Assembly (NCBI GenBank): GCA_937915745.1
Contig: CALGGJ010000044.1
Coordinates: forward strand, 1-16,241
Source: an uncultured Prevotellaceae bacterium
GTDB taxonomy: Bacteria > Bacteroidota > Bacteroidia > Bacteroidales > Bacteroidaceae
Direction of reading: 5' to 3'
DNA length: 16,241 bases
The notes under the pieces are model-generated. The model searched no databases, was not told the origin of the DNA, and worked only from the letters and a program-made list of their open reading frames with translations. The position numbers and the translations under genes are program-made. This document shows positions 14,858 to 16,241 of this stretch, in pieces (within the stretch, counting starts at the first letter, position 1; each line of letters starts with the position of its first letter).

Positions 14858-15448
14858 TTATTTATCCGATATATTGTCCACCGCATCGTATGCAATCGAC
14901 ATATCATAAGATATGCCTATATGGAACTCCACCCTGTCTGCATATTCCCTATACATTTCCAGCACTATTTCACAGCGATGGAGAGTCTGGTCAACCAGTG
15001 TTTTCGTCTTCTGCTCATTCCTCGACATCCCTCCTACATCTGTGCGCGAAGTCTGGACATCGCCGCGTTTCTCTTTCTGTTCTCTGAGCAATTTTTCCTC
15101 GATTAAACTGGCAACCTCAACCCTGGCCCTGGTCAGTGCTATACTACGTGCAGAAGAATATGTTGATTGCGTAGCTTCCTGCTCTCCCACCACATAATCC
15201 TTCTGTCCGGCATTACGTTTACGCAAAAAATAATTACGATACTGAACCTCCAATGGCTCAGAACCCTTAGCAGCCTTCCATCCATCCTTCTTGTCCTCCT
15301 TGGCCTTCATCTTTGCACTCTTCTTCACCTCCTTCAATATTGCCTTCTGTTGTTTCGCCAGCTCCTTGTCGGTCTGTCCGTAAGATGCCACACCTCCCAT
15401 TACTGCCATCAGCAGCATAGCTGCCATACATGTCATGATTCTTTTCAT
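14858..15448 (-). CDS. Exported LPP20-like hypothetical protein
   Basis: A 196-residue protein with a signal peptide at 1-25 (MAAMLLMAVMGGVASYGQ), lacking a lipobox Cys, so it is periplasmic rather than lipidated. Residues 26-65 are rich in Lys and Glu (KEVKKSAKMKAKEDKKDG), probably helical. The rest (about 66-196), including EQEATQSTYSSARSIALTRARVEVASLIEEKL, resembles the LPP20-like fold of small envelope proteins by pattern only. It sits between the transglutaminase-like gene (9 bases downstream) and the DUF5683-like gene (30 bases upstream), so the three are probably one operon. No enzymatic motif is visible; a structural or partner role is a guess. Confidence 0.7.
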   Translation of the reverse strand: MKRIMTCMAAMLLMAVMGGVASYGQTDKELAKQQKAILKEVKKSAKMKAKEDKKDGWKAAKGSEPLEVQYRNYFLRKRNAGQKDYVVGEQEATQSTYSSARSIALTRARVEVASLIEEKLLREQKEKRGDVQTSRTDVGGMSRNEQKTKTLVDQTLHRCEIVLEMYREYADRVEFHIGISYDMSIAYDAVDNISDK

Positions 15449-15478
15449 AATCTGTTATTCTTTATGAATTATATTATA

Positions 15479-16241
15479 CTAAAAGTTATACGTAAGCGAA
15501 AGTCCGGCATGGTCTTTTGCCACCATTGGTGTAAACGACAGCGACCTGCTTGCAGCAGGTTTCACCGTCACCTTTGGTGCGCCTTTCACCGCGATGGCAT
15601 CCACCATGTTATACACCCACACACCGGCAGCCACTCCAAGGCAGATGTTGCGGCGAGTCTTCCAGTCGGAGGCACGGTCGCTGTATTCACGCACCTGTCG
15701 GGGATATTCTGTCATTTTCTTTATGTTGTCGCTGCGCTGATTGTCGCAGTAGAGTGCACCGATAAGGGTGGCAGCCTCGGCTCCGAACATTATAACGCCC
15801 TTTGCCCTCTGTCCTTTGTAGAACTGTCCCACACCCGGAACGACAGACATCAGCACCGGTGCGGCACCGCTTGGTGCCGTGACTGCGAATTCATCCCACA
15901 CAGGTTCCTGTCCTTGTTCCGACACAGCAAACAGCGCATTATACTCATACATGCCAGTTGAACGGTTTTTTTCCCAGTATTCATCTACCAGCCGTGCATA
16001 GATCTTCTCGCTGCTCACATCGCTTTGGTAGCTCATTACGTACGTTTCCTGCATTTTATTTCCCAACGTTCCCCGCTCAGAATCGGTTGAAATACGTTCC
16101 TCACCCTTCACGTGATACGTCTGTCCTATGTACGTAGCCAGCGTCTGCACCCTCTCGGCCTGCAGGCGTCCAATGTCGGCACCAGCCGAATGCACTACCA
16201 CGAACCGGTACGAGGTATTCGTCCGCTTCGCATTCAATGTC
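15479..16241 (-). CDS. DUF5683-like membrane protein, 5' end beyond the window
   Basis: Partial: the frame stays open to the right edge, and the only in-window start candidate near the edge is a TTG, so the true start lies outside. About 254 residues are visible. The first 120 or so (AERVQTLATYIGQTYHVKGEE..., ETYVMSYQSD...) resemble the LPP20-like region of the neighbouring protein. Then LMSVVPGVGQFYKGQRAKG matches the DUF5683 signature (PGxGQxYxxxxxKG), followed by two membrane segments (VIMFGAEAATLIGALY and ICLGVAAGVWVYNMVDAIA). It ends HAGLSLTYNF, with a terminal Phe as in many outer-membrane proteins. Function unknown; probably the first visible gene of the three-gene envelope operon. Confidence 0.75.
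   Translation of the reverse strand, partial: TLNAKRTNTSYRFVVVHSAGADIGRLQAERVQTLATYIGQTYHVKGEERISTDSERGTLGNKMQETYVMSYQSDVSSEKIYARLVDEYWEKNRSTGMYEYNALFAVSEQGQEPVWDEFAVTAPSGAAPVLMSVVPGVGQFYKGQRAKGVIMFGAEAATLIGALYCDNQRSDNIKKMTEYPRQVREYSDRASDWKTRRNICLGVAAGVWVYNMVDAIAVKGAPKVTVKPAASRSLSFTPMVAKDHAGLSLTYNF

Noticed and set aside
13715..15106. 463-codon + strand frame opposite the transglutaminase-like gene
   Set aside because: Antisense shadow: it spans two minus-strand genes with clear signal peptides and domains, and its own translation is His/Ser/Ile-rich with no family match.
16235..16237. TTG start for the DUF5683-like gene
   Set aside because: The frame continues open to the window edge, with no signal peptide at the TTG; the gene is more likely cut by the window.

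Overview
The window looks like a Bacteroidales chromosome, most likely Prevotella or a close relative. The protein types (TorF-like porin, the long Bacteroidetes PurF-like amidotransferase, DUF5683-like protein), the near absence of Shine-Dalgarno sites, and promoter motifs of the Bacteroidetes TTTG / TAnnTTTG type all point there. The genus is inferred from general knowledge of these families; no database search was possible.

Left block (about 328-9158, + strand): a tightly packed glutamine/nitrogen gene cluster. It encodes an outer-membrane porin-like protein, CTP synthase (pyrG), a long PurF-like amidophosphoribosyltransferase, a fused carbamoyl-phosphate synthase (CarA joined to only the N-terminal half of CarB) and asparagine synthase B (asnB). 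Four consecutive enzymes use glutamine amide nitrogen, two with class I and two with class II amidotransferase domains. Together they would move glutamine nitrogen into CTP, a phosphoribosylamine-type product, carbamate/carbamoyl phosphate and asparagine. The half-length CarB moiety, which ends exactly at the domain boundary with its catalytic residues intact, is the most unusual gene here.

Middle block (about 9159-11547): repeat-rich and mostly non-coding. It holds a triple 22-bp tandem repeat, the second copy of a REP-like hairpin (the first copy forms the 3' end of the PurF-like gene), a perfect 17-bp-arm palindrome with a U-tract on the minus strand, degenerate repeats that each carry an ATG, an XRE-type regulator with a good promoter (minus strand), and an AT-rich gene-free stretch with several possible RNA hairpins. 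It ends in a polypurine GGAA/GGGA array that reaches the last codons of holA.

Right block (about 11548-16241, minus strand): holA (DNA polymerase III delta subunit), then a three-gene envelope set read from the right edge leftwards. These are a truncated-by-window DUF5683-like membrane protein, a small exported LPP20-like protein, and a large exported protein with a FecR/SH3-like start, an Asp-rich repeat tract and a C-terminal transglutaminase-like domain with a plausible Cys-His-Asp triad.
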